The notes: generated from the sequence alone by a model not told the origin. Counted from the stretch's first letter, positions 1-7,300 are shown. The stretch: 7,857 nucleotides of DNA from Desulfobacterales bacterium (GCA_027064285.1 JAMOPX010000190.1:1-7857), one strand, 5' to 3'. Numbers and translations are program-made.

Positions 1-141
1 CCGCTGGGCTGGCGGGAAGTGACGCCCGTGGAGAGGGCACTGGCGGCGGAACTGCTTTTGGGCAGGTCTACGAGTCATCCCTCGTTGAAGCGGGAATCCC
101 ACGGCTTTAGTCGTGGGAGGGTCAACCCTTTCTCTTTCTCA
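1..141 (+). ncRNA. Presumed 3' part of the TnpB omegaRNA with a chromosome-derived guide
   Basis: In IS200/IS605 elements the omegaRNA scaffold overlaps the 3' end of tnpB and the right end, and the guide is the RNA read from the first 16 or so bases beyond the element. Here the scaffold would include the hairpin at 98-117 and finish at TCAA (122-125), and the guide would be about 126-141, a pyrimidine-rich stretch beginning CCCTTTCTC. The GTTGA (84-88) and TCAAC (122-126) pair could close a larger stem or pseudoknot around the hairpin. The 5' end is unknown and may lie outside the window; the 3' end is a guess from known guide lengths. No promoter can be identified in this fragment. Confidence 0.5.
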
Positions 142-144
142 TAA
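1..144 (+). CDS. tnpB: TnpB-type RNA-guided endonuclease (IS200/IS605 family), C-terminal fragment
   Basis: Frame 1 is open from the window edge to TAA at 142-144, giving 47 residues of a protein whose start lies outside the window. The tail contains VTPVERALA followed by ESHGFSRGR, a style of ending familiar from IS1341/IS605 TnpB proteins, where the last codons run into the element's end hairpin. The RuvC-like catalytic domain and the zinc finger would lie upstream and cannot be seen, so activity cannot be judged. TnpB proteins are transposon-encoded nucleases guided by an omegaRNA read from the same end of the element. G+C is about 65% here against about 32% in mutL, which fits a foreign insertion. 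The element ends at about 125, so the last six codons and the stop would be supplied by flanking chromosomal DNA. The call rests mainly on the adjoining right end (94-125) and on the tail pattern; it could also be the remnant of a dead copy. Confidence 0.68.
   Translation, partial: PLGWREVTPVERALAAELLLGRSTSHPSLKRESHGFSRGRVNPFSFS
84..125 (+). mobile_element. Right end of an IS200/IS605-family element (IS608-like hairpin and cleavage site)
   Basis: The order of parts matches the right end of IS608-type elements. A GAAT tetranucleotide (94-97) sits at the 5' foot of a hairpin, whose stem is 98-105 paired with 110-117 around a TTTA loop (seven Watson-Crick pairs and one G-T). Four bases later comes TCAA (122-125). 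In IS608, GAAT is the right-end guide that pairs with the TCAA cleavage site when the Y1 transposase TnpA cuts single-stranded DNA. The element boundary is therefore placed after base 125. A GTTGA at 84-88 is the exact reverse complement of TCAAC at 122-126. The sharp drop in G+C after 125 supports the boundary. The left end and any tnpA lie outside the window. Confidence 0.83.
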
Positions 145-158
145 AAACTATCACTATG

Positions 159-1778
159 TTATTTTCTTTTAAACATTTTCTCTAATTCTTGGTAGGAAAT
201 CTTTTTGATAATAGGTCTTCCATGAGGACAAAAATAAGGAAGCTCTGTTTTGTAAAGTTCTTCTAAAAGGGCTTCCATTTCTTCTAAGCTAAGCGGATCA
301 CCAGCTTTTATGGCGCCATGACACGCCATTGTTTTTGTAACATGCTCAATTGGATCTATCTTATTATGACTATCCTCTAATATCTCACTTAAGAATCCGT
401 GCCAGTTGATGTTCTTTAGTATAGGAGGGAAAGAGTTTATTAAAAAAGTATTACTACCAAAATGCGATATTTCTATTCCCATATCTAAAAGAAGATCTAT
501 TTTGCTGTTTAAATTGCTCATCTCCTCTGCATTAAGTTCAAGGCGGTATGGCTCAAGAAGTCTTTGGGATTCCAAGTTTCCACTGCTAAGCTCTTTTTTT
601 AATCTTTCATATAAGATTCTTTCATGTGCTACATGCTGATCTATCAATATAAGTCCTTGTTCATCTTCACATATGATATATGTATTTCTCAATTGACCAA
701 TTACATGTGGTTTCTTGAATTCAGATATAAGATAAGGAGTCTCCTCTTCTGAAACAAAAGCATTATCTTCCTTCTGAATCACTAAGGAAGGGGTTCGTTT
801 GCAAGAAAAAAGCTCTCTTACACACTTAAAAACAGAGCTATACACTTCAGATTCGTTCTGAAATCTTACTTCCTGCTTTGTAGGATGTACATTCACATCC
901 ACCATCTTTGGATCTATATTTAAAAATACCATTCCTTGAGGATATTCGCCTTTTGCAAGTCTTTCACTGCATCCATCTAATACCGCCTTAAGCAACAATC
1001 TATCCCTTATGCTTCTATTATTCACATAGAAAAAAAGCCTATCAGGTCTTTTTCTTCTCTTATCTGATATATAAACCCGCACCAGCATATCTTTATATGC
1101 TTTTTCTCCTATCTTTATAGAATCCAAAAGTTCCTCTCCAAATACCAAACAGAATCTTGAAACTGGATCCTCAGTAGCTGGTAAATTAAAAAGAGATTTG
1201 CTGTTATGCTCAAGAGAAAAATGCACATTTAAATGAGCCAAAGCTATCTTTACAAAAGTTTCTATTATATATCCAAGTTCTGATCTGTCAGACTTTAAAA
1301 ATTTCCTTCTTGCTGGCACATTAAAAAAAAGGTCTTTTACCTCAACTATTGTACCAGAAGGTGCACCTGTCTCTTCGAGTGAAAGCAGTTTTCCAGCCTC
1401 CACAGTAATTTTGTGGCCAAAAAGATGATCATGAGGCTTAGAAGTAATCTTAAGTCTTGACACTGACGCAATACTGGGAAGCGCTTCTCCTCTGAATCCC
1501 AATGTTCTTATACAAGACAGCTCGTCTATTGTATAGATCTTGCTGGTAGCATACCTTCTTATACAAATAGAAAGATCTTCCTTTGACATGCCAACACCAT
1601 TGTCCAGAATCTTGATCAACTTTTTGCCAGACTTTTCTATTATCACAGAGATCCTATCAGCACCTGCATCTAAGCTATTTTCTAACAGTTCCTTTACCAC
1701 AGAAGCAGGCTTTTCTATAACTTCGCCTGCAGCAATTTTAGCTACTACATCATCAGGAAGGATATTAATACTCTTCAT
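159..1778 (-). CDS. mutL: DNA mismatch repair protein MutL, endonuclease type
   Basis: MutL couples mismatch recognition by MutS to strand incision and excision. The 539-residue protein has the GHKL ATPase motifs in order: KELLENSLDAG (E30 as expected general base, N34 for magnesium), DNGVGM (59-64), ATSKI (77-81), GFRGEALPSIAS (94-105), VPARRKFLKS (154-163), and the ATP-contacting lysine of HPTKQEVRF (K301). A linker of about 25 residues, short for the family, leads to the dimerisation/nuclease domain from about 356. That domain has DQHVAHERILYE (380-391, fitting DQHx2-3E-x4-E with V in place of the usual A), ACHGAIK (485-491) and CPHGRP (517-522). These are the metal-binding endonuclease motifs present in MutL of bacteria lacking MutH and absent from E. 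coli MutL. Its ATG overlaps the upstream gene's TGA (ATGA) and has no convincing Shine-Dalgarno, so translational coupling is likely. It is the last gene of the minus-strand cluster. Confidence 0.97.
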   Translation of the reverse strand: MKSINILPDDVVAKIAAGEVIEKPASVVKELLENSLDAGADRISVIIEKSGKKLIKILDNGVGMSKEDLSICIRRYATSKIYTIDELSCIRTLGFRGEALPSIASVSRLKITSKPHDHLFGHKITVEAGKLLSLEETGAPSGTIVEVKDLFFNVPARRKFLKSDRSELGYIIETFVKIALAHLNVHFSLEHNSKSLFNLPATEDPVSRFCLVFGEELLDSIKIGEKAYKDMLVRVYISDKRRKRPDRLFFYVNNRSIRDRLLLKAVLDGCSERLAKGEYPQGMVFLNIDPKMVDVNVHPTKQEVRFQNESEVYSSVFKCVRELFSCKRTPSLVIQKEDNAFVSEEETPYLISEFKKPHVIGQLRNTYIICEDEQGLILIDQHVAHERILYERLKKELSSGNLESQRLLEPYRLELNAEEMSNLNSKIDLLLDMGIEISHFGSNTFLINSFPPILKNINWHGFLSEILEDSHNKIDPIEHVTKTMACHGAIKAGDPLSLEEMEALLEELYKTELPYFCPHGRPIIKKISYQELEKMFKRK

Positions 1779-2806
1779 TTTAAAATCTTATTGAATATTT
1801 CTACCAAGATAGAAATTGCTTTTCTTGCATTTTCTGGTTTCATAGTTCCCATTCCACAGGATGGAGTAAGAAGAGAGCGGGCAGATACCTCTTTTAAATC
1901 CATACCCCATTCCCCAATGGTCTCTAAGCCTTTTCTGAGCTTTTTAAAAAGCTTATCAATATCTGCTTCTTCAAAATCTGAATCTGTAGTTGGGACAATA
2001 CCCCACGCAATATTTCCTCCATTTTTTAAAAATCTTAAAAGCTCATCCTTGTATAAAAGAAAGTGCTCTATATAGCCAAAGGCATCAAAGCTGATTATGT
2101 CTGGACCTGCAGAGATTATTAATGACCAATCCGTATTTGCACAGCAGTGTATTCCTACAAGCACATCCTCTCTTTCCTTGATATAGTCTATAACCTCTTT
2201 AAGTGATTCAACGACCCTATCCTTTGATATTGTGGAAAAGGCAGACCCTATGCTTGCAAGATAAGGCTCATCTAAAAATAAAACAGTTTTTTTGCCTGAT
2301 TCCTTAAGCTTTCTTACCTGCCACAATCCTTTCATTGCTATTCCTTTTGTGCACACATCCATGAGCTCGCTATCTCCTATTATTGCCTTTCCCTGCTGAT
2401 CCTTGATCGAGCCTGTAAAGGTAATAGGACCTACTGTCTGTCCTTTAATAAAAGGAGCATCAGAATCACTCACAAGCTCAACCATTTTATAAAGTCCTGG
2501 TGCATACTCTATACTTATATGGAAGTCAGACAAGTCCTCTGAAAAGAACGATTCATAAAAATGGGTCAGCTCCTTTTCTGGACTAGTGCTTTTTATTGCA
2601 AAAACAGCTCTTTTCTCTTCTGACACCCTTAAAAAGGGTATTCCCTCACTAAATTGAATGATCATGTCTTCATATGGACTTCTCTTTACGAACTGTGGCC
2701 AAAAAGGCATGTTTGGAAAGTTTTCCTTTATTAAAAGACATGTTTCATCTACATCCAAAAATGGAACACTACCTATTCCCGTAATCGTAAAATCAAATTC
2801 ATACAT
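1775..2806 (-). CDS. MetE-like (cobalamin-independent methionine synthase C-terminal fold) protein, substrate unknown
   Basis: The 343-residue protein resembles the UROD/MetE superfamily, specifically the zinc-bearing catalytic half of MetE, and lacks the MetE N-terminal half. Recognisable elements are QTVGPITFTGS (123-133), FLDEP (177-181, like the IDEP of MetE), IHCC (219-222) and TPSCGMGT (314-321). In MetE the zinc ligands are the His and Cys of an HxC motif, a Glu and a C-terminal Cys. Here H220, C222 and C317 fit, while the Glu position appears to be D241 (ISFDAF against ITIET in E. coli). A thiol-methyltransferase role is therefore plausible, but methyl donor and acceptor cannot be read from the sequence. 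Single-domain relatives are often annotated as methionine synthase or uroporphyrinogen decarboxylase without proof. A good GAGGA Shine-Dalgarno (2813-2817) lies six bases before the ATG, inside the end of ftsB. The start is two bases from the ftsB stop, and the stop overlaps mutL. Confidence 0.8.
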   Translation of the reverse strand: MYEFDFTITGIGSVPFLDVDETCLLIKENFPNMPFWPQFVKRSPYEDMIIQFSEGIPFLRVSEEKRAVFAIKSTSPEKELTHFYESFFSEDLSDFHISIEYAPGLYKMVELVSDSDAPFIKGQTVGPITFTGSIKDQQGKAIIGDSELMDVCTKGIAMKGLWQVRKLKESGKKTVLFLDEPYLASIGSAFSTISKDRVVESLKEVIDYIKEREDVLVGIHCCANTDWSLIISAGPDIISFDAFGYIEHFLLYKDELLRFLKNGGNIAWGIVPTTDSDFEEADIDKLFKKLRKGLETIGEWGMDLKEVSARSLLTPSCGMGTMKPENARKAISILVEIFNKILK

Positions 2807-2808
2807 AG

Positions 2809-3084
2809 CTAATCCTCGAAATATATAATAATTTCATTAGGTCTTATCATCTTTAGCTCTCTTTTTATAACGGCTTCTATGTATTCTGGATCTTTTTTAA
2901 GTCTTTTCATTTCTCGCCTAAGCCTTTTATTTTCTTTCTCAAGGAGCTTTACTTTATTAAGATGTATTATTTCTTCTTTTTTTAGTTTTCTTAGATTATA
3001 CAGACCCTGTCTTCCAAAGATAAGACCACAAACAAGAAACAGGATAAAGAATAACCAAAACAAGTAGATTAAATTTAGTCTCAT
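2809..3084 (-). CDS. ftsB: Cell division protein, FtsB/DivIC family (septum formation initiator)
   Basis: This 91-residue bitopic membrane protein has the FtsB/DivIC layout. A very short N-terminus leads into one hydrophobic segment (about 5-23). GRQGLYNL (24-31) marks the membrane exit, followed by a charged coiled coil (about 32-64, KLLEKENKRLRREMKRLKK) and a C-terminal segment with DPEYIEAVIKRELKMIRPNE (65-84), the Pfam DivIC signature region. FtsB forms a periplasmic coiled-coil complex with FtsL and FtsQ that activates septal peptidoglycan synthesis. Length is typical of the family. Its ATG overlaps the purQ stop by four bases (ATGA at 3081-3084), so it is probably translated by reinitiation. 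The ends of the FtsB and DivIC groups differ little, so the symbol is by family and not a proven orthology. Confidence 0.88.
   Translation of the reverse strand: MRLNLIYLFWLFFILFLVCGLIFGRQGLYNLRKLKKEEIIHLNKVKLLEKENKRLRREMKRLKKDPEYIEAVIKRELKMIRPNEIIIYFED
2813..2817 (-). promoter_or_regulatory. Shine-Dalgarno of the MetE-like gene, inside ftsB
   Basis: On the minus strand this reads GAGGA and lies six bases upstream of the ATG at 2804-2806. It is the only clear ribosome binding site inside the minus-strand cluster; the other internal starts rely on overlaps. It supports the 2806 start and suggests the MetE-like protein can be translated independently of ftsB. Confidence 0.7.
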
Positions 3085-3848
3085 AAAAGATTTTCTTTCA
3101 CATATTCAGCAGCGTTTTTGAAGAATATTATCCCCTCCCCTTTTTCAGAGGAGAGCTTTTTTGTTCTTGGCCAATCAGGATGGTTTGTAAAGTGATTATA
3201 GGCCTCTGGATGAGGCATAAGTCCCAATATCCTGCCTGTTGGATCACATATACCAGCAATATCTCTCAGGGAGCCATTGGGATTTTGTTCATATTGAAGC
3301 ACTACTTGGTTATTCTTAAAGAGCTTATCTATCACTTCCTTTTTGGCAAAAAATTTTCCCTCTCCGTGTCTTATAGGAAGTTCTATTGAATCTATGCCCT
3401 TAGTGAATACACATGGAGACCGGGTATTTATCTTTAACCTCACCCACTTATCTATAAAATTGCCAGAATCATTTGATATAAGAGCACCTTCTCTGCTCGA
3501 GTAGTTTCCATCAACCGCGGGAAGTATACCCAGATTAACTAAGGTTTGGAATCCATTACATATACCTATTATGAGCTTTCCATCCTCTATGAATTTCGTT
3601 AATTCATCAAAGATATGGTTTTTGAGCTTTGCTGCCAGTAAAACCCCAGCTCCATGATGATCTGCCCAGCTAAATCCACCAATAAAGGCTATTATATGAA
3701 AATTCCTTAAAAGAGACTTGTTGCTTATAAGATCATTTATGTGAATTCTATAAGAATCTATACCAGCAACTCTGAAGGCATAATCTGTTTCATAATCACA
3801 GTTAAGACCATATCCTGTAAGAACAATAGCTTTTACTTTCTTTTCCAT
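3081..3848 (-). CDS. purQ: Phosphoribosylformylglycinamidine synthase, glutaminase subunit PurQ
   Basis: PurQ hydrolyses glutamine and passes ammonia to PurL, which converts FGAR to FGAM in de novo purine synthesis. The 255-residue protein is a class I glutamine amidotransferase. The nucleophile is C97 in GICNGFQTL (95-103), and the catalytic His and Glu are H213 and E215 in MPHPE (211-215). LTGYGLNCDYET (10-21) and GGFSWADHHGAG (57-68) correspond to the PurQ N-terminal signatures, the latter differing from the common GGFSYGD form. RHGEGKF (160-166) is also typical. The length exceeds short Gram-positive PurQ (about 225 residues), partly through the segment around 115-145. No purL or purS is in the window. 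The start lies inside the preceding gene (16-bp overlap), with AAAAAAGG only two bases upstream, too close for an ideal ribosome site, so coupling is likely. Confidence 0.93.
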   Translation of the reverse strand: MEKKVKAIVLTGYGLNCDYETDYAFRVAGIDSYRIHINDLISNKSLLRNFHIIAFIGGFSWADHHGAGVLLAAKLKNHIFDELTKFIEDGKLIIGICNGFQTLVNLGILPAVDGNYSSREGALISNDSGNFIDKWVRLKINTRSPCVFTKGIDSIELPIRHGEGKFFAKKEVIDKLFKNNQVVLQYEQNPNGSLRDIAGICDPTGRILGLMPHPEAYNHFTNHPDWPRTKKLSSEKGEGIIFFKNAAEYVKENLL

Positions 3849-4228
3849 ACCTTTTTTGCAGATCTTATAAGTTTGTCTATATTCAAAGGTCTCTTGTATA
3901 TAATAAAAGAACTATTTTTAAGTCGGTCAGCCCTTTTATAAATCCATGTATCAGGCAATACATCTATAATAAAAAACAATGCCTTTGATTTCTTTATAAA
4001 AGGCATTACTGCTGAAGGACTGAGCTTAGAGATCAGATTAGAATCAATAATTACAAGTTTTAACTTGCTGTTTTTCATGCATTTTTTCCCATAATCCCAT
4101 GTCGGAGCAAATATAACAGAAATGTTCTCCTCTTTAAGGAGCTCGCATATGAGATTATTAAGGATAAATCTATCATCTCCTATAAAAAGCACTTTCTGGG
4201 AATCCTGTTCTTTCAGCATATTTATCAA
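3833..4228 (-). CDS. Small stand-alone receiver-like domain protein, non-canonical
   Basis: The 131-residue protein has the alternating strand/helix order of a response-regulator receiver domain and nothing else. KVLFIGDD (12-19) supplies the acidic pair D18/D19. LVIIDSNL (58-65) supplies D62 at the phosphorylation site. ALFFIID (83-89) ends where a conserved Thr/Ser is expected, but the residue appears to be D89. YKRPLNIDKLI (111-121) matches the KPF...L end, with R113 in place of the invariant Lys (K112 adjoins). Two of the five key positions are therefore altered, so normal phospho-switching is doubtful; it may be a binding adaptor or a decayed receiver. No output domain or partner kinase is in the window. 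The longest form starts at TTG (4226-4228); an ATG three codons later (4217-4219) is equally possible. Neither has a clear Shine-Dalgarno. It heads the minus-strand cluster and overlaps purQ by 16 bases. Confidence 0.7.
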   Translation of the reverse strand: MINMLKEQDSQKVLFIGDDRFILNNLICELLKEENISVIFAPTWDYGKKCMKNSKLKLVIIDSNLISKLSPSAVMPFIKKSKALFFIIDVLPDTWIYKRADRLKNSSFIIYKRPLNIDKLIRSAKKVWKRK

Positions 4229-4237
4229 AAAGGGAAT

Positions 4238-4266
4238 TTGATAGAACTTGGTGTTTAACCTAACAT
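4238..4266 (+). promoter_or_regulatory. Probable sigma70-type promoter of dnaE
   Basis: TTGATA (4238-4243, five of six matches to TTGACA) is followed after exactly 17 bases by TAACAT (4261-4266, four of six matches to TATAAT). Transcription would begin near 4273, leaving a leader of about 40 bases before the dnaE ATG. It lies in the only intergenic gap between divergent genes, where a promoter is required. The assignment is by consensus only. Confidence 0.55.
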
Positions 4267-4301
4267 ATTTTTAAACTCAGTTTCAAGGATGTTGAATAAT
4301 T

Positions 4302-4307
4302 AAGGAG
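4302..4307 (+). promoter_or_regulatory. Shine-Dalgarno of dnaE
   Basis: AAGGAG lies seven bases before the ATG at 4315-4317, an ideal spacing. It fixes the dnaE start and is the strongest ribosome binding site in the window. Confidence 0.85.
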
Positions 4308-4314
4308 AATAGAA

Positions 4315-7300
4315 ATGGGTTCTTTTGCGCATCTTCATGTGCATACAGAATATAGTTTGCTGGATGGCGCTATCAGAATAAAAGATATGCTGAAAAAGGC
4401 AAAAGATCTGAACATGCCTGCTGTTGCTATAACTGATCATGGAAACATGTTTGGTATAGTAGAATTTTATGATTTAGCAACTCAACAAGGTATAAAACCA
4501 ATAATAGGATGTGAAGTATATGTTGCTCCAAATAGCAGAAAAGAGAAGTCAGTTACCAGAAATGGAACACCTACAGATTATCACTTAGTTCTGCTGGTAA
4601 TGAATGAAAAAGGATATAAAAATCTGTGCAAGCTGGTTACATTGGGCCATCTTGAAGGTTTTTATTATCATCCAAGGATAGATATAGAGCTTTTAAAAGA
4701 ATACAATGAAGGACTAATAGCGCTTTCTGCATGTCTTAAAGGTGTAATTCCATATCACATAAATATGGACAGGGTGGATATAGCTGAGGAAAAGCTTATA
4801 GAACTGTGCAAGATATTTGACAATGAAAGATTCTTCTTAGAGGTTCAGGCAAATATGCTTCCTGAACAATCAAAGGTAAATCAGGTGCTCAAAGAGCTTG
4901 GGCACAAACATTCAATTCCTCTTGTGGCAACAAATGACTGTCATTATTTAAACAGAGAAGATGCAGAAGCTCATGACATCTTGCTCTGTATCCAGACCGG
5001 AAAGAGTGTGAAAGATGAAAACAGACTGAAATTTCCCAATGATCAGCTCTATTTTAAATCCCTTTCTGAAATGCTTTCTGATATGCCTGGATTTGAAGAA
5101 GCCATATACAATACTGGATATGTAGCAGAAAAATGCAATTATGAAATGGAATTTGGAAAATACAAATATCCAGAATTCCATGTGCCTGAAGGAACAAGCT
5201 TAGAAGAGATCATTACAGAAAAGGCAAAAAGAGGGCTTGAACTCAGGATTGCTCAGAAAGAAAAAAAAGAAGGAAAACTTAAACCCAGCCTTATTGAAGC
5301 ATACTGGAAAAGATTAGAGTATGAGCTCGAGGTCTTAAAGCAGATGGGATATGCAGGATACTTCCTTATAGTAGCTGACTTTATTGAATATGCGCGCAGA
5401 TCAAATATACCTGTTGGCCCTGGCAGAGGCTCTGCTGCAGGCTCTCTTGTGGCATACGCACTTAATATTACAAACATTGATCCCATAGAATATGGGCTTT
5501 TGTTTGAAAGATTTCTGAATCCTGGCCGTGTAAGTATGCCTGATATTGATATAGATTTCTGCATGAAGAGAAGAGATGATGTAATAAGATATGTCTCAAA
5601 GAAATATGGAAAAGAAAATGTATGCCAGATCATAACATTTGGAAGTATGAAAGCAAGAGCAGTTATAAGAGATGTGGGAAGAGCACTTGATATTCCTTTA
5701 AAAGAAGTGGACAGAATCGCAAAGCTCATACCCAACAGTCTTAATATAACCTTAGATGAAGCTATAAAGAGTGAGCCTGAACTGCAGCGCTTGGAAAAGG
5801 AAAATGGACAAATAGCAAAGCTATTGAAGATATCAAAACAATTAGAAGGACTTACCAGACATGTCTCAACTCATGCGTCAGGAGTTGTTATAGCTGATAA
5901 GCCTCTTGTGGAATATCTCCCCCTGTATAAAGGCGCTAAAAACGAAATAATGACTCAATTTTCAATGGACAGAATAGAACAGCTTGGCCTTATAAAATTT
6001 GATTTCTTAGGACTTAAGACACTTACTGTAATCAGACATGCCTTAGATCTTATAAAAGAAAAAAGAGGCATAGAAATAGACATAGACCATATTCCATTGG
6101 ATGATCCTGCTGTATATCAGCTATGCTGTGATGGAAAAACTACTGGGGTATTCCAGTTAGAAAGCTCTGGTATGAAGGAACTTATGAAAAGGCTTCAGCC
6201 TCGTGAATTCAAAGACCTGATTGCCCTTATTGCCCTTTATAGACCAGGGCCACTTGGAAGTAACATGGTAGATGATTTTATAAAACGCAAGCATGGTCAG
6301 GTAGAAATAGAATATTTTCATCCATCACTTGAGCCAATCCTTAAAGAGACATATGGAATAATTCTTTATCAGGAACAGGTGATGCAGATTGCAAGAGTTC
6401 TTGCAGGATACAGCATGGCAGAAGCAGATGAGCTGAGAAAGGCTATAGGAAAAAAGAAAAAAGAGATCATGGATCAACACAGAGAACGCTTTATCAAAGG
6501 TGCAGTAGAGAATGGAGTAAAAAGGGAGCTTGCAGAATATCTTTTTGAGCTTATAGAAAAATTTGGAGGATATGGATTTAACAAGTCTCACTCTACTGCA
6601 TACGCTATGGTGGCATATCAGACAGCTTATCTGAAGGCTCATTATCCCCTTGAATTTATGACTGCTCTTCTTACCCAAGATATGGGAAATCAAGACAAGA
6701 CAATAAAAAACCTTGCAGAATGTAGAGAAATGGGAATAGAGATACTTCCTCCTGATATAAATGAGAGTCAGGCAGATTTCACCATAGTAGGAGAAAAGAT
6801 AAGGTTTGGACTTGCAGCTGTAAAGAATGTTGGCATCAAGGCCGTAAGATCCATCATAAAAGAAAGAGAAAAAAACGGGCCTTTTAAAGATATATGGGAT
6901 TTTTGCAGAAGGATAGACAACTCAAAGGTAAACAAAAAGGTTATAGAAGGTCTTATTCTGTGTGGAGCATTTGATTTTACAGGTATTTCAAGGGCTCGGC
7001 TATTCAATGGCTTGGATGAAATCATGAAGTCCTGCAATGGTTCTTGTGTGTATCAGCTTTCCATATTTGGAGATAATCCAGCTGATATTAAATCAGATAA
7101 AGCAGATATAAACATAAACAGAAAGCTTCCTGAAACAGGAGAATGGGATAAAAAAGAAAAACTGAGAAGAGAAAAAGAGGCTCTTGGGTTTTACATCACA
7201 GGTCATCCATTAGAAGAATATAGAAACGAGATAAAAAGATACTGTTCCTGCGAGATTCAGGTGCTTTATGAATTAGAAGATAAAAGAGAAGTAAAGGTGG

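Noticed and set aside
97..118. The IS end hairpin acting as the terminator of the mutL transcript
   Set aside because: It is a stable stem, but on the minus strand it is not followed by a run of T; it is better explained as the transposon end.
406..639. Plus-strand open frame inside mutL (likewise 1540-1794, 1791-2075, 2879-3067, 3180-3389 and 3741-3941 within the minus-strand genes)
   Set aside because: All lie opposite well-supported genes, have low-complexity or cysteine/serine-rich translations without family signatures, and lack ribosome sites; they are antisense shadows.
4257..4286. Minus-strand promoter for the cluster: TTGAAA (4281-4286) with TAGGTT (4257-4262) at 18 bases, or TTCAAC (4291-4296) with TAAAAA (4268-4273) at 17 bases
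   Set aside because: Each has at least one box with only three matches to consensus in AT-rich DNA; neither is better than chance, so no promoter is called.
5253..5735. Minus-strand open frame of 160 codons inside dnaE (likewise 4948-5181, 6325-6693, 6768-7037 and 7266-7502)
   Set aside because: They overlap the conserved dnaE frame, including its catalytic motifs, and show no recognisable domain.
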